A stretch of DNA of 49,636 bases from assembly GCA_945877805.1 (NCBI GenBank), contig CAMCSM010000007.1:1-49636 (forward strand), written 5' to 3'. The notes under the pieces were generated by a model. It was not told the DNA's origin. It saw nothing but the letters and a program-made list of their open reading frames with translations, and made no database searches. Source of the DNA: Methylacidiphilum caldifontis. Lineage in GTDB: Bacteria; Verrucomicrobiota; Verrucomicrobiia; Methylacidiphilales; CAMAQI01. The position numbers and the translations under genes were made by a program. Each line of letters begins with the position of its first letter. The stretch's first letter is position 1. Shown piece after piece: positions 8,819-19,667 of this stretch.

Positions 8819-10669
8819 ATGAATTTGAGCACTTTTGTCCTTGAACGGGGACTCCCGCTAATCCTCCGCTATTGGAAACGTTTTGCCCTCGGGATTCTCC
8901 TCGGGATTCTTTTCGGCTTGGTTCATGCCGGAATCATGTGGGGGGTCAATCTCGTCATCTCCCGAATCGATCCCAATCATATCGCCCCAGCCGCCGCCTC
9001 GATCACAACCCTCGCCGAGGCTCATTCATGGCGTGAAATCTTAAAAGTACTCCAAGCCTCGATTCTTGCTTTGCTCGATCCCTTTCTCCCTCTCATGGGT
9101 CGCCCGCTCGATCTGCTTCAAATCATGGGAGGAATGATCTTCTTTGCCGGATTTGCCCTCATCCGGGGAATCATCGGTTATTTGAGCTCCTACTGCCTTG
9201 CCTGGTCGAGCGATCGTGTGATGAACGATCTCAAATGCGAGGCCCTCGTGAAACTCAACTCGCTCTCCATGGATTACTTCAATCGATCGACGCTTGGGGA
9301 TATGATCACTCGAATTAACCAAGATACCTCAGTCCTTCAGCGCTGGCTCAGCTTGGGACTTTCTGATCTCATCAAGGAACCGGTCACGATCATCTCAGCT
9401 CTCGCTTATCTCTTCGCCGTCGAATGGAAACTCACCCTCATGGCTCTCGTTTATATTCCGATCCTCGCCATCCCCATCTCCGTCCTCGGACGCAAAGTGC
9501 GAAAATATTCCACCAAAGGTTCCGAGGTCGGAATCCAACAATCCAGTGTTCTCATCGAATCGCTCTCCAATATGCGTGTCGCTAAAGCCTTTGGACTCGA
9601 AAAATTTCAAGAGGAGGAATTTAGAAACTATGCCCGTCAATTCCTCTCCCATAATTTTCGAACGATGCGAGCAAAAGAGTTGATGAATCCGGTGATCGAG
9701 ACCCTCTCGATGTTAAGCTTCGGGCTTGTCATCGTTTACGTCGTTCATTCCGGAATGAGCTTTGCGAATATGACCACCTTCTTCATGGGACTTATCCTGA
9801 TGGCGACACCGATTAAAAAACTGGCCTCCCTAGGGCTCCTCTTCCAACAAACGCGGGTCGCTCTCGAACGACTACGCGACTTCTATGAGGAAACTCCTTC
9901 CGTTCAAAACAATCCCGAGGGAGTCAAACTTCAATTCTTTGAAGGAAACATTGAATTTAAAAATGTCAGCTTCAGCTACGGTGAGACCAAGGTTCTAAAC
10001 AATATTAACTTCACCGTACATAAAGGGGAATCGATCGGACTCGCAGGAGAAAGCGGCTGCGGAAAAAGTACCCTCATTAATCTTCTCTTCCGTTTTTACG
10101 ATGTGACTGAAGGGGTGATCTTAATTGATGGAGTCGATATCCGGAATTTTGAACTCTCCTCCCTCCGTGCGAAGATGGCCCTCGTGAGCCAAGAGGCGAT
10201 GCTCTACAATCGTACGGTCTCTGAAAATATTGCCTTCGGAAAACTCAATGCCTCGCAACAGGAGATCGAACAAGCGGCCCGACTCGCCCATGCCACGCCG
10301 TTTATCCAACAGATGCCTGAAGGATTTAAAACCGTCATTGGCGAACGAGGAGTTCGGATGTCGGGAGGACAACGTCAACGACTCACGATTGCTCGCGCCT
10401 TTGTCCGGAACGCCCCGATCTTGGCCTTAGATGAAGCGACCGCCAGTCTCGACTCCGAATCGGAAGCCGAGGTTCAAGCGGCGCTTGATCTGCTTTCCAA
10501 AAATAAAACGACCTTCTGCGTCGCCCATCGCCTTTCGACGCTCTCCGGAATGAATAATATTCTCGTCTTCTCGAAAGGATCGATCATCGAAGAGGGAACC
10601 TTCTCCGAACTCCTCAAAAAACGAGGCCACTTCGCCGATATGGCAAAGAAGCAAGGGATCACCAGTTAA
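8819..10669 (+). CDS. MsbA-like ABC transporter, fused permease/ATPase
   Basis: 616 aa; ABC TM domain, Walker A GESGCGKSTL, signature MSGGQRQRLTIARAF, Walker B ILALDEATASLD. Confidence 0.93.
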   Translation: MNLSTFVLERGLPLILRYWKRFALGILLGILFGLVHAGIMWGVNLVISRIDPNHIAPAAASITTLAEAHSWREILKVLQASILALLDPFLPLMGRPLDLLQIMGGMIFFAGFALIRGIIGYLSSYCLAWSSDRVMNDLKCEALVKLNSLSMDYFNRSTLGDMITRINQDTSVLQRWLSLGLSDLIKEPVTIISALAYLFAVEWKLTLMALVYIPILAIPISVLGRKVRKYSTKGSEVGIQQSSVLIESLSNMRVAKAFGLEKFQEEEFRNYARQFLSHNFRTMRAKELMNPVIETLSMLSFGLVIVYVVHSGMSFANMTTFFMGLILMATPIKKLASLGLLFQQTRVALERLRDFYEETPSVQNNPEGVKLQFFEGNIEFKNVSFSYGETKVLNNINFTVHKGESIGLAGESGCGKSTLINLLFRFYDVTEGVILIDGVDIRNFELSSLRAKMALVSQEAMLYNRTVSENIAFGKLNASQQEIEQAARLAHATPFIQQMPEGFKTVIGERGVRMSGGQRQRLTIARAFVRNAPILALDEATASLDSESEAEVQAALDLLSKNKTTFCVAHRLSTLSGMNNILVFSKGSIIEEGTFSELLKKRGHFADMAKKQGITS

Positions 10670-10710
10670 AAAGCCTAAAAACCACAATACCATTTGAACC
10701 TAAAAATAAT

Positions 10711-10843
10711 GAATTTAGCCACAGAGAACGCAAAGACCGCAAAAATAAAAAAAACAATTCAGGTTAAATATTGCTCCAGAAAAGAAGATTTTTTGAGGCC
10801 CAATTATATTTTGTGTTCTGTGCGTTCTTTTGCGGCTAATTTC
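10711..10843. repeat. Long imperfect inverted repeat, copy 1
   Basis: Left arm gaatttagccacagagaacgcaaagaccgcaaaaataa; right arm (ttatattttgtgttctgtgcgttcttttgcggctaatttc) is its diverged reverse complement; ~55-nt loop. Second copy at 15591-15720. Confidence 0.8.
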
Positions 10844-10935
10844 CTTATTTCAAGTCTTCGCATCCCGATTTTTGTCGGGACTGATTTCCCTATTTTAAAA
10901 TATCTTTGGTTTTTGGTTCTATTTCAAAAATTGGG

Positions 10936-12039
10936 TTAAACATTGAATCGGAATTCAATTACATCGCCATCTTTGACGACGTATTCTTTTCCTTCAATGC
11001 GCCACTTTCCGGCCTCGCGAGCTTTGACCATTGATCCGCATTTCACGAGATCATCAAAGGCAACCACTTCGGCTGCAATAAATCCGCGTTCAAAATCGGA
11101 GTGAATCACCCCTGCCGCTTGCGGCCCCTTATCCCCTTCATGAATCGTCCAGGCACGGGACTCTTCCGGACCCGCAGTTAAATAAGTCCTCAAACCGAGA
11201 AGATGATAAACGGCGCGAATCAGAGAGCCGACGCCTGATTCATCAACCCCTAAGCTTTTCAGATAATCGGTCGCCTCTTCAGGAGAAAGATCGACGAGAT
11301 CACATTCAATTTGCGCAGAAATAATCACCGCTTGGGTATCTAAATGAGACTTGGCATATTCACGAACCTTCTGAACAAAAGGGTTCGCATCTCCTTGGGC
11401 AAGATCCCCTTCAGCGACATTACAGGCAAAAATCGTCGGCTTGGAGGTCAAGAGACAAAAAGACTTTAACAGTTTCTTCTCATCATCACTCAGCTCTAAG
11501 GTGTTCGACATCTTGCCTTCATTCAAATGAGGAAGTAACTTTTTCAAAAGTTCATTTTCAGCAAGCGCAAGCTTATCGCCGCTCTTCGCTGACTTCGTAT
11601 TTTTATCCAACCGCTTTTGAGCTGTGACGAGATCGGAAAGAACGAGCTCGGTGATAATCACTTCGATATCGCGAAGCGGGTCGACGGTTCCACTCACGTG
11701 ATGCACGTTCTCATCCTCGAAACAACGAACGACCTGAATAATCGCATCGACCTCGCGAATATGGGTTAGAAATTGATTTCCTAATCCCTCCCCTTGACTC
11801 GCCCCTTTGACGAGACCGGCGATATCGACGAACTCAATAATCGCAGGAATAATTTTTTTACTGCTAAAAATTTTCGCTAAAACCTCCTGCCGTGCATCAG
11901 GAACCGTGACCATCCCCACATTCGGATCGATCGTGCAAAACGGATAGTTCGCCGCCATCGCCTTACGGGTCTTTGTGACCGCATTAAACATCGTACTTTT
12001 TCCAACATTCGGTAATCCAACAATTCCAGCGCGTAACAT
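10936..12039 (-). CDS. ychF: Redox-regulated ATPase YchF (Obg-family GTPase)
   Basis: 367 aa; MLRAGIVGLPNVGKSTMFNAVTK, NYPFCTIDPNVG, DIAGLVKGASQGEGLGNQFLTHIREVDAI, C-terminal TGS domain. Confidence 0.97.
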   Translation of the reverse strand: MLRAGIVGLPNVGKSTMFNAVTKTRKAMAANYPFCTIDPNVGMVTVPDARQEVLAKIFSSKKIIPAIIEFVDIAGLVKGASQGEGLGNQFLTHIREVDAIIQVVRCFEDENVHHVSGTVDPLRDIEVIITELVLSDLVTAQKRLDKNTKSAKSGDKLALAENELLKKLLPHLNEGKMSNTLELSDDEKKLLKSFCLLTSKPTIFACNVAEGDLAQGDANPFVQKVREYAKSHLDTQAVIISAQIECDLVDLSPEEATDYLKSLGVDESGVGSLIRAVYHLLGLRTYLTAGPEESRAWTIHEGDKGPQAAGVIHSDFERGFIAAEVVAFDDLVKCGSMVKAREAGKWRIEGKEYVVKDGDVIEFRFNV

Positions 12040-12179
12040 AGTTTCCTTTTCTGCCCTCGCTTTACAGAGAGCAACTCAATTAATAACAATAGTTAAAGAT
12101 CTTCTTCGAATAGGGAAAGCAGGAAAAAAGGAACGATCATCGGTACGATCAATCGACCTTCTACAATCTTTCCTGATTC

Positions 12180-13913
12180 CTATTCCAAATTTAAATTTCC
12201 ATCGGTGATCGCCCCGTAGTGGGCCGATGAGGTGAGATGAGCAAATTTTGCCAATACCCCCGAGATATAACGAGGGGATGGTTTTTTCCATTTCTTCAAA
12301 CGAGCCTTTAACTCTTTCGCAGAAACTCCGAGATCAAGGGATCGTTTCTCAGCATCAATGACAATCTTATCTCCATTCTCCACTAAGGCTAAAGGACCAC
12401 CGACATAGGCCTCTGGTGAGACGTGGCCGACGACAAAGCCATGACTTCCCCCAGAAAAACGTCCATCGGTAATCAAGGCCACCTCTTTTCCCAGTCCTCG
12501 TCCCATGATCGCCGAGGTCGGTGACAACATCTCACGCATTCCCGGTCCTCCTTTAGGTCCCTCGTAACGAATGACAACGACATCGCCCTTCTTCACTTTT
12601 CCAGATAAAATCGCCTGAAGCGCCAACTCCTCTGAATTATAAACCTTCGCTTTTCCTTCAAAACGAAGCCCCTCTTTACCGCTAATCTTGGCAACGGCCC
12701 CTTGAGCGGCAAGATTTCCGTAGAGGATCACGAGATGAGAATCCTTTTTAACAGGATTATCAAAGCTACGAATAATATCCTGACCAGCAGGGTAATCGGA
12801 AACTCCCTTGAGATTCTCGGCCACGGTCTTTCCGGTTACGGTCAGACAATCCCCATGCAAAAGACCACGATCCAAAAGTCGTTTCATCAACGGAGGAAGT
12901 CCGCCAATGGCCACAAGCGAGGCCATCATATATTTACCACTCGGCTTAAGATCCCCTAGGACAGGAACTTTCTTTCCGATCCGCGTAAAGTCATCAATCG
13001 AAAGCTTCACTTTCGCCGCATGAGCCATCGCTAATAAATGAAGCACGGCATTCGTTGAACCCCCTAAAGCAATCACCACCGTAATTGCATTTTCAAAAGC
13101 CTTCTTCGTCATGATATCGCGTGGACGAATCCCCTTCTTCAAAAGATTCAAAACAGCCGCTCCCGCCTTTCGGGAGTCCTCTTTTTTAAGAACTGAAACC
13201 GCGACTTGAGCGGAGCTATTCGGCAAACTCATCCCCAAAGCCTCAATCGCCGAGGCCATCGTATTGGCGGTGTACATCCCCCCACAAGAGCCTGGCCCTG
13301 GAATCGAACAGCCTTCAATCTTAGCGAGTTCCTGATCATCAATGAGATGATTCGCCCGCTTTCCGACCGCCTCAAAAACAGTCACGACATCGGCATCTTG
13401 CTTATTAACACATCCCGGAAGAATTGTTCCTCCATAAACAAAAACTGCGGGACGATTCAAGCGGGCAATCGCAAGCATACAGCCGGGCATATTCTTATCA
13501 CAGCCCCCGATCGCCACCAATCCGTCAAACCCTTGGCACCCCATCACCGTCTCAATCGAATCGGCAATCACCTCTCGGGAAACAAGGGAATACTTCATCC
13601 CCTCTGTTCCCATCGAAATTCCATCAGAAACGGTGATCGTATTAAAAATGGTTGATTTTGCCCCCGCCTCATCGGCCCCGATTCCGGCCTCAATGGCGAG
13701 TTTATCAATATGCATGTTACAGGGAGTGACATTACTCCAAGTCGAAGCGATCCCGATTTGAGATTTTGAAAAGTCGGCGGTTTTATAGCCCAACGGATAA
13801 AGCATCGCCCGACTTGCCGCTCTTTCGTAGCCATCAAGAACAGGAGAAGAGAATTGTCGTGTAATATCTTTCTGAGTGGTTGCTTTCTTTGACATAGACC
13901 GCCGAGAATGCAA
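12180..13913 (-). CDS. ilvD: Dihydroxy-acid dehydratase
   Basis: 577 aa; [70 protein letters not shown]. Confidence 0.96.
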   Translation of the reverse strand: MHSRRSMSKKATTQKDITRQFSSPVLDGYERAASRAMLYPLGYKTADFSKSQIGIASTWSNVTPCNMHIDKLAIEAGIGADEAGAKSTIFNTITVSDGISMGTEGMKYSLVSREVIADSIETVMGCQGFDGLVAIGGCDKNMPGCMLAIARLNRPAVFVYGGTILPGCVNKQDADVVTVFEAVGKRANHLIDDQELAKIEGCSIPGPGSCGGMYTANTMASAIEALGMSLPNSSAQVAVSVLKKEDSRKAGAAVLNLLKKGIRPRDIMTKKAFENAITVVIALGGSTNAVLHLLAMAHAAKVKLSIDDFTRIGKKVPVLGDLKPSGKYMMASLVAIGGLPPLMKRLLDRGLLHGDCLTVTGKTVAENLKGVSDYPAGQDIIRSFDNPVKKDSHLVILYGNLAAQGAVAKISGKEGLRFEGKAKVYNSEELALQAILSGKVKKGDVVVIRYEGPKGGPGMREMLSPTSAIMGRGLGKEVALITDGRFSGGSHGFVVGHVSPEAYVGGPLALVENGDKIVIDAEKRSLDLGVSAKELKARLKKWKKPSPRYISGVLAKFAHLTSSAHYGAITDGNLNLE

Positions 13914-14022
13914 GCTCCACGAATGGAATCAACCTATTTTTTGGATTCGAGACCGTGAGAGATCGAATAAACAGTTTTTTTAATTTGTCAGATGCCTCTC
14001 TCGCTACTAGCTTTCTAACCCT

Positions 14023-15396
14023 ATGACCTTGACCGAAAAACTTCTCGCCCGTGCCTCTGGCAAAACCTTTGTCCAACCTGGAGACAATGTTTGGGTGAAT
14101 GTCGATGTACTCATGACTCACGATGTCTGTGGCCCAGGAACGATCGGAGTCTTTAAACGTGAATTCGGAAAAACCGCTAAAGTCTGGGATAAAAATCGTG
14201 TCGTGATTATTCCGGATCATTACATTTTTACCTCGGATTCGATGTCCAATCGAAACGTCGATATCTTGCGTGAATTTGTTCGTGAACAGGAACTCCCCTA
14301 CTTTTACGACGTCATCGATGATCCCAACGGCTCTTGGAAATTCGATTCCTCCAAAGGTCTCCTCAAACAGCAATACGGCAAAAACTTCGGTGGGGTCTGC
14401 CATACCGCTCTTGCCTATCGAGGACATCTTCGTCCCGGGGAAATTCTTTTGGGAACCGACAGCCATACCTGCATGGCGGGGGCCTTTAATCAATTTGCAA
14501 CAGGGATTGGCAATACCGATGCCGGGTTTGTTTTAGGAACCGGAAAGCTACTCTTAAAAGTCCCGGAAACGATGCGCTTCTTTTTAGAGGGTGAAATCCC
14601 TAGAGGGGTCATGGCAAAGGATGTGATTCTTCATATTATTGGAATGATCGGCTTTGAAGGGGCCACCTATCGCACAATGCAATACGAAGGACCCGGAGTC
14701 TCCTCACTCGATATGGATGATCGAATGACGATCACTAACATGGCGATCGAAGCCGGGGGCAAAAATGGAATCTTCCCTTGTGATGATCAGACCCTTGCTT
14801 ATGTCAACGATCGCACCTCATCGAATGGAACTAAGAGCACCTTTACTCCGGTCGATCTCGATCAGGATCAAAAATTCTGTTACGATGCTAAAGTCGATTT
14901 ATCCAAGCTCGAGCCGACCATTGCTCAACATCCCGATCCAGGGAATCGCGCTTTAGCCAAGGAACTCGGTCATATTAAATTAGATCGAGCCTACATCGGT
15001 TCCTGTACCGGCGGTAAAACCTCCGACTTTTTAGCCTTTGCTGAAATTATCCGAGGAAAAACCGTCAAGATCGATACCATTGGCGTTCCTGCAACTCCCG
15101 ACGTTGTTCGTGAATTAAAGGCCTTAACGATTGATGGCAAAACGATGTGGGATGTTCTTGAGAGCTCTGGCGTTCAGATGACTGAAAATGCCTCTTGTGC
15201 GGCTTGCTTAGGGGGACCGCAAGATACCTTTGGTCGTTTGAATACCCCGATGAACTGCATCTCGGCAACAAACCGAAACTTCCCTGGACGTATGGGGAAC
15301 AAAGAGTCGAAAGTCTTTTTGGCCTCGCCATACACCGTGGCCGCTTCGGCCTTAACCGGAAAAATTACCGATCCACGGGAATACATTCCGAATTAA
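14023..15396 (+). CDS. leuC: 3-isopropylmalate dehydratase large subunit / aconitase-family hydrolyase
   Basis: 457 aa; LGTDSHTCMAGAFNQFATGIGNTD, IGSCTGGKTSDFLAFAEI, CAACLGG Fe-S ligands, NRNFPGRMG. LeuC versus homoaconitase-type not resolvable by eye. Confidence 0.8.
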   Translation: MTLTEKLLARASGKTFVQPGDNVWVNVDVLMTHDVCGPGTIGVFKREFGKTAKVWDKNRVVIIPDHYIFTSDSMSNRNVDILREFVREQELPYFYDVIDDPNGSWKFDSSKGLLKQQYGKNFGGVCHTALAYRGHLRPGEILLGTDSHTCMAGAFNQFATGIGNTDAGFVLGTGKLLLKVPETMRFFLEGEIPRGVMAKDVILHIIGMIGFEGATYRTMQYEGPGVSSLDMDDRMTITNMAIEAGGKNGIFPCDDQTLAYVNDRTSSNGTKSTFTPVDLDQDQKFCYDAKVDLSKLEPTIAQHPDPGNRALAKELGHIKLDRAYIGSCTGGKTSDFLAFAEIIRGKTVKIDTIGVPATPDVVRELKALTIDGKTMWDVLESSGVQMTENASCAACLGGPQDTFGRLNTPMNCISATNRNFPGRMGNKESKVFLASPYTVAASALTGKITDPREYIPN

Positions 15397-15421
15397 TCAA
15401 TCCTCTTACCTCTTTGAAAGG

Positions 15422-15460
15422 AAATAGCCCCATTTTCAAGTAATGGGGCTATTTTGTTTT
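15422..15460 (+). terminator. Rho-independent terminator after leuC-like gene
   Basis: AATAGCCCCATT-TTCAAGT-AATGGGGCTATT followed by TTGTTTT. Confidence 0.88.
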
Positions 15461-15590
15461 ATCCCCATTCATCCATAAGAAAAAGATCAGGGTAAAATTG
15501 CATTTTGGTTGTTATCCTTAAGTTGATGCACATGCGCTATGAGGGATCACGTCACAAAGCGAAACCGACGCACATCAAGAAAATCAATCG

Positions 15591-15720
15591 ATTTCGGCCG
15601 CAAGAGAACGCAAAGAACACAAAAAAAACGGCATCACTCCGAAAGCATCCAGAGATCTCACAAATTTTGGGTTGAATTGATTATTTTTGCGTTCTTTGCG
15701 TTCTTTTGTGGCTCAATTCA
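15591..15720. repeat. Long imperfect inverted repeat, copy 2
   Basis: ggccgcaagagaacgcaaagaacacaaaaaaaa ... ttatttttgcgttctttgcgttcttttgtggctc; same family as 10711-10843. Confidence 0.82.
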
Positions 15721-15872
15721 TTGTTTTTAGGCTCACCCCACTGCATTCCATGAGAAACGCTCTCTCCTGAGAAATCCCGGTTTATCTACCCTCTTTCGTC
15801 TCTCTTTTTACTTATTTATACCGAGAAAGTTTACGTAACTTACTTGTTTTAAAGAGGATACCGTTTTTAGTC

Positions 15873-15898
15873 AATATACACTACATATAGTGTATATT
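15873..15898. promoter_or_regulatory. 26-bp palindrome upstream of smc (candidate operator)
   Basis: AATATACACTA-CATA-TAGTGTATATT, perfect 11-bp arms. Confidence 0.5.
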
Positions 15899-15974
15899 AA
15901 ATTTCCTTATACTATTAGTTGTGGTTAATCTTTTTCTTGTCTTACTCCTTTTCTCCGCTTTTATCAGTTTTATT

Positions 15975-18900
15975 ATGTACCTCAAAGCTCTTAACGTACA
16001 CGGTTTCAAATCCTTCTCCGATCCTACTAAAATCGAATTCCATAAAGGGATCACGGCGATCGTCGGGCCAAATGGTTGTGGGAAAAGTAATGTCTTAGAT
16101 TCGATCCGCTGGGTTCTTGGAGAACAATCAGCCAAAGCCCTTCGTGGCGGTCAAATGCAAGATGTTATTTTCAACGGCAGTGAAAACCGTAAGCCCCTCG
16201 GCATGGCGGAGGTCTCTCTCACTTTCGGAGATTGCGAAGGAACCCTCCAAACCGATTACAATGAGATCACGATCACTCGCCGTCTTTTCCGTGATGGATC
16301 AAGCGAATACGAGATCAATAAACAACCGTGTCGCCTCCGTGATATTCAACAAACCTTCATGGATACAGGAATCGGACGCTCCTCCTACTCGATCATGGAG
16401 CAAGGAAAGATCGATTTAATTCTCTCCGCAAGACCGGAAGATCGCCGTGCGATTTTTGAAGAGGCCGCAGGAATCACTCGCTACAAGAGCCAACGTAAAG
16501 AGGCTCTCCGTAAATTGGAGCACGCCGAAGCGAATAGCACCATTCTCGACACCCAAATCCAAGAGGTCTCACGCCAACTCGGCTCGCTCCAACGCCAAGC
16601 GAGTAAGGCAAAACGCTACCAAGAGCTGCTCGAGGAACTGAAAGGACTTGAACTCAAACTCGGAAAACATCAATTCGATGAACTCCAATTAGAGCTCTCT
16701 CAATATCAAGCCCAACTCCTCGACTCCTCCTCTCAACAAACCTCTTTTGAACAACAGATCGAAGGTCAAGAGGCAGGACTAAATCAGGTTCGTCTTGAGG
16801 TCGAAGAGCTCGAACGATCGATCGCCGGACTCCGTGACTTACAAAACAGCCATCGAATCACTCAAGAAAAGGCGATTCAACGAATCCAAAGCAATGAAAG
16901 CCGTATCGTCGAGTATCAACAACTCCAAGATCAGGCCCAAGTTGAGCTCTCTTCTGTCGATGAAAAAATCCGCATTCAAGAGGAGAGCCTCAGCTACTTA
17001 GGAACTCAACTCGAAGAACTCCAACTCATCGTTCAAAACACAGAAACCGCTTGTTTAGAGAAAGAGGAGTCGTTCCGAACCATCGATCAAAAACGACAAA
17101 CGATCGACCTCCAACGGACTGAAAAACTTGAGTTCCTCAATAAACTTCAAGGGAAGCTCCATCAGATCCGCGAGCAAACAGCGGCACTAGAATTACAACA
17201 ACGTAATTTTCTCTTCCGTCTGGAAAATCTCAAGACCGAACAAGGACTCCTCGATCAGCGCCACCAAGCCAATGAGGCCCGTCGCCAAGAGGTTCAATCG
17301 CTTCTCAGCTCCACGGAAGAAAGCCTACAATCGTTAAAATCACGTCGCTCTTCAATCTCCGAATCACTCCAATCGATCCAAGGAGAATTCAAAGGAGGAC
17401 AACAACGGCTCGATGAATCGAAAAAAGCCTTTCATTCAAAAGAGGCCCAGCGCTCCGCCCTTTTTGAAATTGTTCAAAAACGATCGAAGGTCTCCCCTGA
17501 TCTCCAACAGGTTCTCTCTGATATTCAAACCTCAGAGTTCACCCTCCAACTCTCAGGCCTGCTCTCCGATCATTTCCAAGTCCATTCCGGATTCGAAAAA
17601 GCGATCTCCCTTCTCCTTGGCGAAAACGCTCAAGCCCTGATCCTCGAAAATCTGGAGCAAGCGAAACCGCTGATTCAATCACTCCACTCCCGTGAAATGA
17701 AACAGGTCACTTTAGCACTGCGCAAAATCTCTCGCCCTTACACGGCGACCTTACTTCATGAACCCTCTCATGCCCTGCTCAAAATCGAGGCCCAAGAGGA
17801 GATTATCCCCTTACTCAAATCACTTCTTGAATACTCTTTTGTCACGGAGTCGATCGATGAGGCGTTGGAACTCAAAGAACGCTACCCCGAAGCGACGATT
17901 GCGACCGTCCAAGGAGATCTCATCACCGCTCAAGGATTTATTAAAGTCGGATGCCATGATGCCGCCACTTACGATCTTTTCTTGAGACAGAATGAAATTC
18001 GCGTCATTGACCTTGAACTCCATAGCCTTCGCGCTCACTTCGAAAACGAACAAAATCGCTTCGAAACCGTTCAAGATCAACTCACCTCACTTCAATCCGA
18101 ATACCAACAAATTCAAGAGCGAACCCACGAACAAGAAATTGAAGTCACGAAACATCGTCAATCCCATCACGCGATTGAGGAAACCGGCATTCAGATCGAT
18201 CGCCAAGTCCAAACCCTTCTCGCGGATATTAATCGACTCATCGCTCAAGATCAGGCCGATCAAGAGAAATTACAAATCTTCATCAGCGAACGTGAAAGCC
18301 TCACGACCCAAATTCAAACTTCCCAAGAAGAGAGTGACTCGTTAGGTCGACTACTCGAAGAGTTGCTTCATGAAGAGGGAGGAATTCGCCAAGAACTCTC
18401 AGAACTTAAAGTTCAGCTCGCCACGCAAGCTCAACAACGAGATCACCTCGCCCACCAACAGATTCAGGCCAACCTACGCATCAGCGAACTCAACGAGTCT
18501 CTTGTTCAACGCCGTCAATCGATCGAAGAATATGGCACTCGCGTTCAAACCTCGCGTGATGAAATCGCCCAGGCGATTGAGGAGCAAAATAGTTCCGATA
18601 TTCAGATCCGAGAACTCGAAGAGCATTTGAATGCGAAATGTGAAATGAAAGCCGGCCTCCAGTCGACCATTCAAGAGCAGGAACAGATTCTTCGTAATTT
18701 CCGCCGAGAGCTTTCCGAAGTCCAATCCAAGAAGACCTCACTCGAAGTCGCCATCAGTAAACGAGAGATGAAACTCAATGCGCTCCGAGAGCGTTTCGAA
18801 AATCACTATCAACTCTCTTTAGAAAACCTCCCTGAGTTTACCGAAGAGGATCAAGCCCCTGACTGGCAGATGATCGATGCCGAGGTCTCCGAGAAACGTC

Positions 18901-19661
18901 AACGCCTCGATAGCATGGGTCCGGTGAACTTAGATTCGATTGCCGAATACGAAGACTTGGAGAAACATCACCAAAATCTCGTCAATCAATTAGCGGATCT
19001 TCGCAACTCTCGCGAACAACTTTTAGAAGCGATTAAAAAGATTAACGAAACAACCAAGATTCTCTTCTCGGAAACCTTCGAGAAGGTTCGCATCAACTTC
19101 CAACAAACCTTCACCGAACTCTTTGGAGGAGGAATGGGAAAACTGGTCCTTCAAGATGAAAATGATCCCCTCGAATCAGGAATCGATATCATCGCCAAAC
19201 CTCCGGGAAAACAGCCGCAAAGCATTACGCTTCTTTCAGGAGGAGAAAAAACAATGACGGCGGTAGCGCTCCTCTTCGCTCTTTATCAAGTAAAGCCGAG
19301 TCCCTTCTGCGTCCTCGATGAAATGGATGCCCCGCTCGATGAATCGAACATTAATCGCTTCATCAAGATGTTAAAACGATTCCTCTCGAATTCTCAATTT
19401 GTGGTCATTACCCATAACAAGAGAACCATTAGCGTCGCCGATGCCTTGTACGGAGTCACGATGCAAGAGCGAGGGGTCTCTTCGATTCTCTCTTACCGTC
19501 TCAATAAACATGAAGAGCAAGACAAGAGCCCTGAGTCTCATCCTCGATCCTCGGGGGAAAATCGTGATCAAGAGGCCTCGAATGCCTTGATCGAAGAGAT
19601 GGTCTTAGCCTCCACTCCTTTGGTCGATACCCCTGCCTCCTCTGAACCGACGCAAAACTAA
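15975..19661 (+). CDS. smc: Chromosome segregation protein SMC
   Basis: Start moved from 15921 to ATG 15975 (MYLKALNVHGFKSFSDPTKIEFHKGITAIVGPNGCGKSN). Walker A, QGKIDLILSARPEDRRAIFEEAAGITRYK, coiled coils, hinge, LLSGGEKTMTAVALLFAL, PFCVLDEMDAPLDESN. Confidence 0.97.
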   Translation: MYLKALNVHGFKSFSDPTKIEFHKGITAIVGPNGCGKSNVLDSIRWVLGEQSAKALRGGQMQDVIFNGSENRKPLGMAEVSLTFGDCEGTLQTDYNEITITRRLFRDGSSEYEINKQPCRLRDIQQTFMDTGIGRSSYSIMEQGKIDLILSARPEDRRAIFEEAAGITRYKSQRKEALRKLEHAEANSTILDTQIQEVSRQLGSLQRQASKAKRYQELLEELKGLELKLGKHQFDELQLELSQYQAQLLDSSSQQTSFEQQIEGQEAGLNQVRLEVEELERSIAGLRDLQNSHRITQEKAIQRIQSNESRIVEYQQLQDQAQVELSSVDEKIRIQEESLSYLGTQLEELQLIVQNTETACLEKEESFRTIDQKRQTIDLQRTEKLEFLNKLQGKLHQIREQTAALELQQRNFLFRLENLKTEQGLLDQRHQANEARRQEVQSLLSSTEESLQSLKSRRSSISESLQSIQGEFKGGQQRLDESKKAFHSKEAQRSALFEIVQKRSKVSPDLQQVLSDIQTSEFTLQLSGLLSDHFQVHSGFEKAISLLLGENAQALILENLEQAKPLIQSLHSREMKQVTLALRKISRPYTATLLHEPSHALLKIEAQEEIIPLLKSLLEYSFVTESIDEALELKERYPEATIATVQGDLITAQGFIKVGCHDAATYDLFLRQNEIRVIDLELHSLRAHFENEQNRFETVQDQLTSLQSEYQQIQERTHEQEIEVTKHRQSHHAIEETGIQIDRQVQTLLADINRLIAQDQADQEKLQIFISERESLTTQIQTSQEESDSLGRLLEELLHEEGGIRQELSELKVQLATQAQQRDHLAHQQIQANLRISELNESLVQRRQSIEEYGTRVQTSRDEIAQAIEEQNSSDIQIRELEEHLNAKCEMKAGLQSTIQEQEQILRNFRRELSEVQSKKTSLEVAISKREMKLNALRERFENHYQLSLENLPEFTEEDQAPDWQMIDAEVSEKRQRLDSMGPVNLDSIAEYEDLEKHHQNLVNQLADLRNSREQLLEAIKKINETTKILFSETFEKVRINFQQTFTELFGGGMGKLVLQDENDPLESGIDIIAKPPGKQPQSITLLSGGEKTMTAVALLFALYQVKPSPFCVLDEMDAPLDESNINRFIKMLKRFLSNSQFVVITHNKRTISVADALYGVTMQERGVSSILSYRLNKHEEQDKSPESHPRSSGENRDQEASNALIEEMVLASTPLVDTPASSEPTQN

Positions 19662-19667
19662 GAAGAT

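Noticed and set aside
10694-10939. 81-aa ORF in the msbA-ychF gap
   Set aside because: Runs through the long palindromic repeat; composition and position indicate it is not a gene.
13834-14493. 219-aa minus-strand ORF opposite leuC
   Set aside because: Antisense to the well-supported LeuC/aconitase-family CDS; no recognisable domain.
15539-15730. 63-aa ORF upstream of smc
   Set aside because: Made by reading palindrome copy 2.
16117-18630. Many + strand alternate-frame ORFs inside smc (e.g. 16117..16419, 17992..18345, 18370..18630)
   Set aside because: They lie in other frames of a clear full-length SMC gene and are Lys/Arg/Ser-rich, typical of out-of-frame translation.
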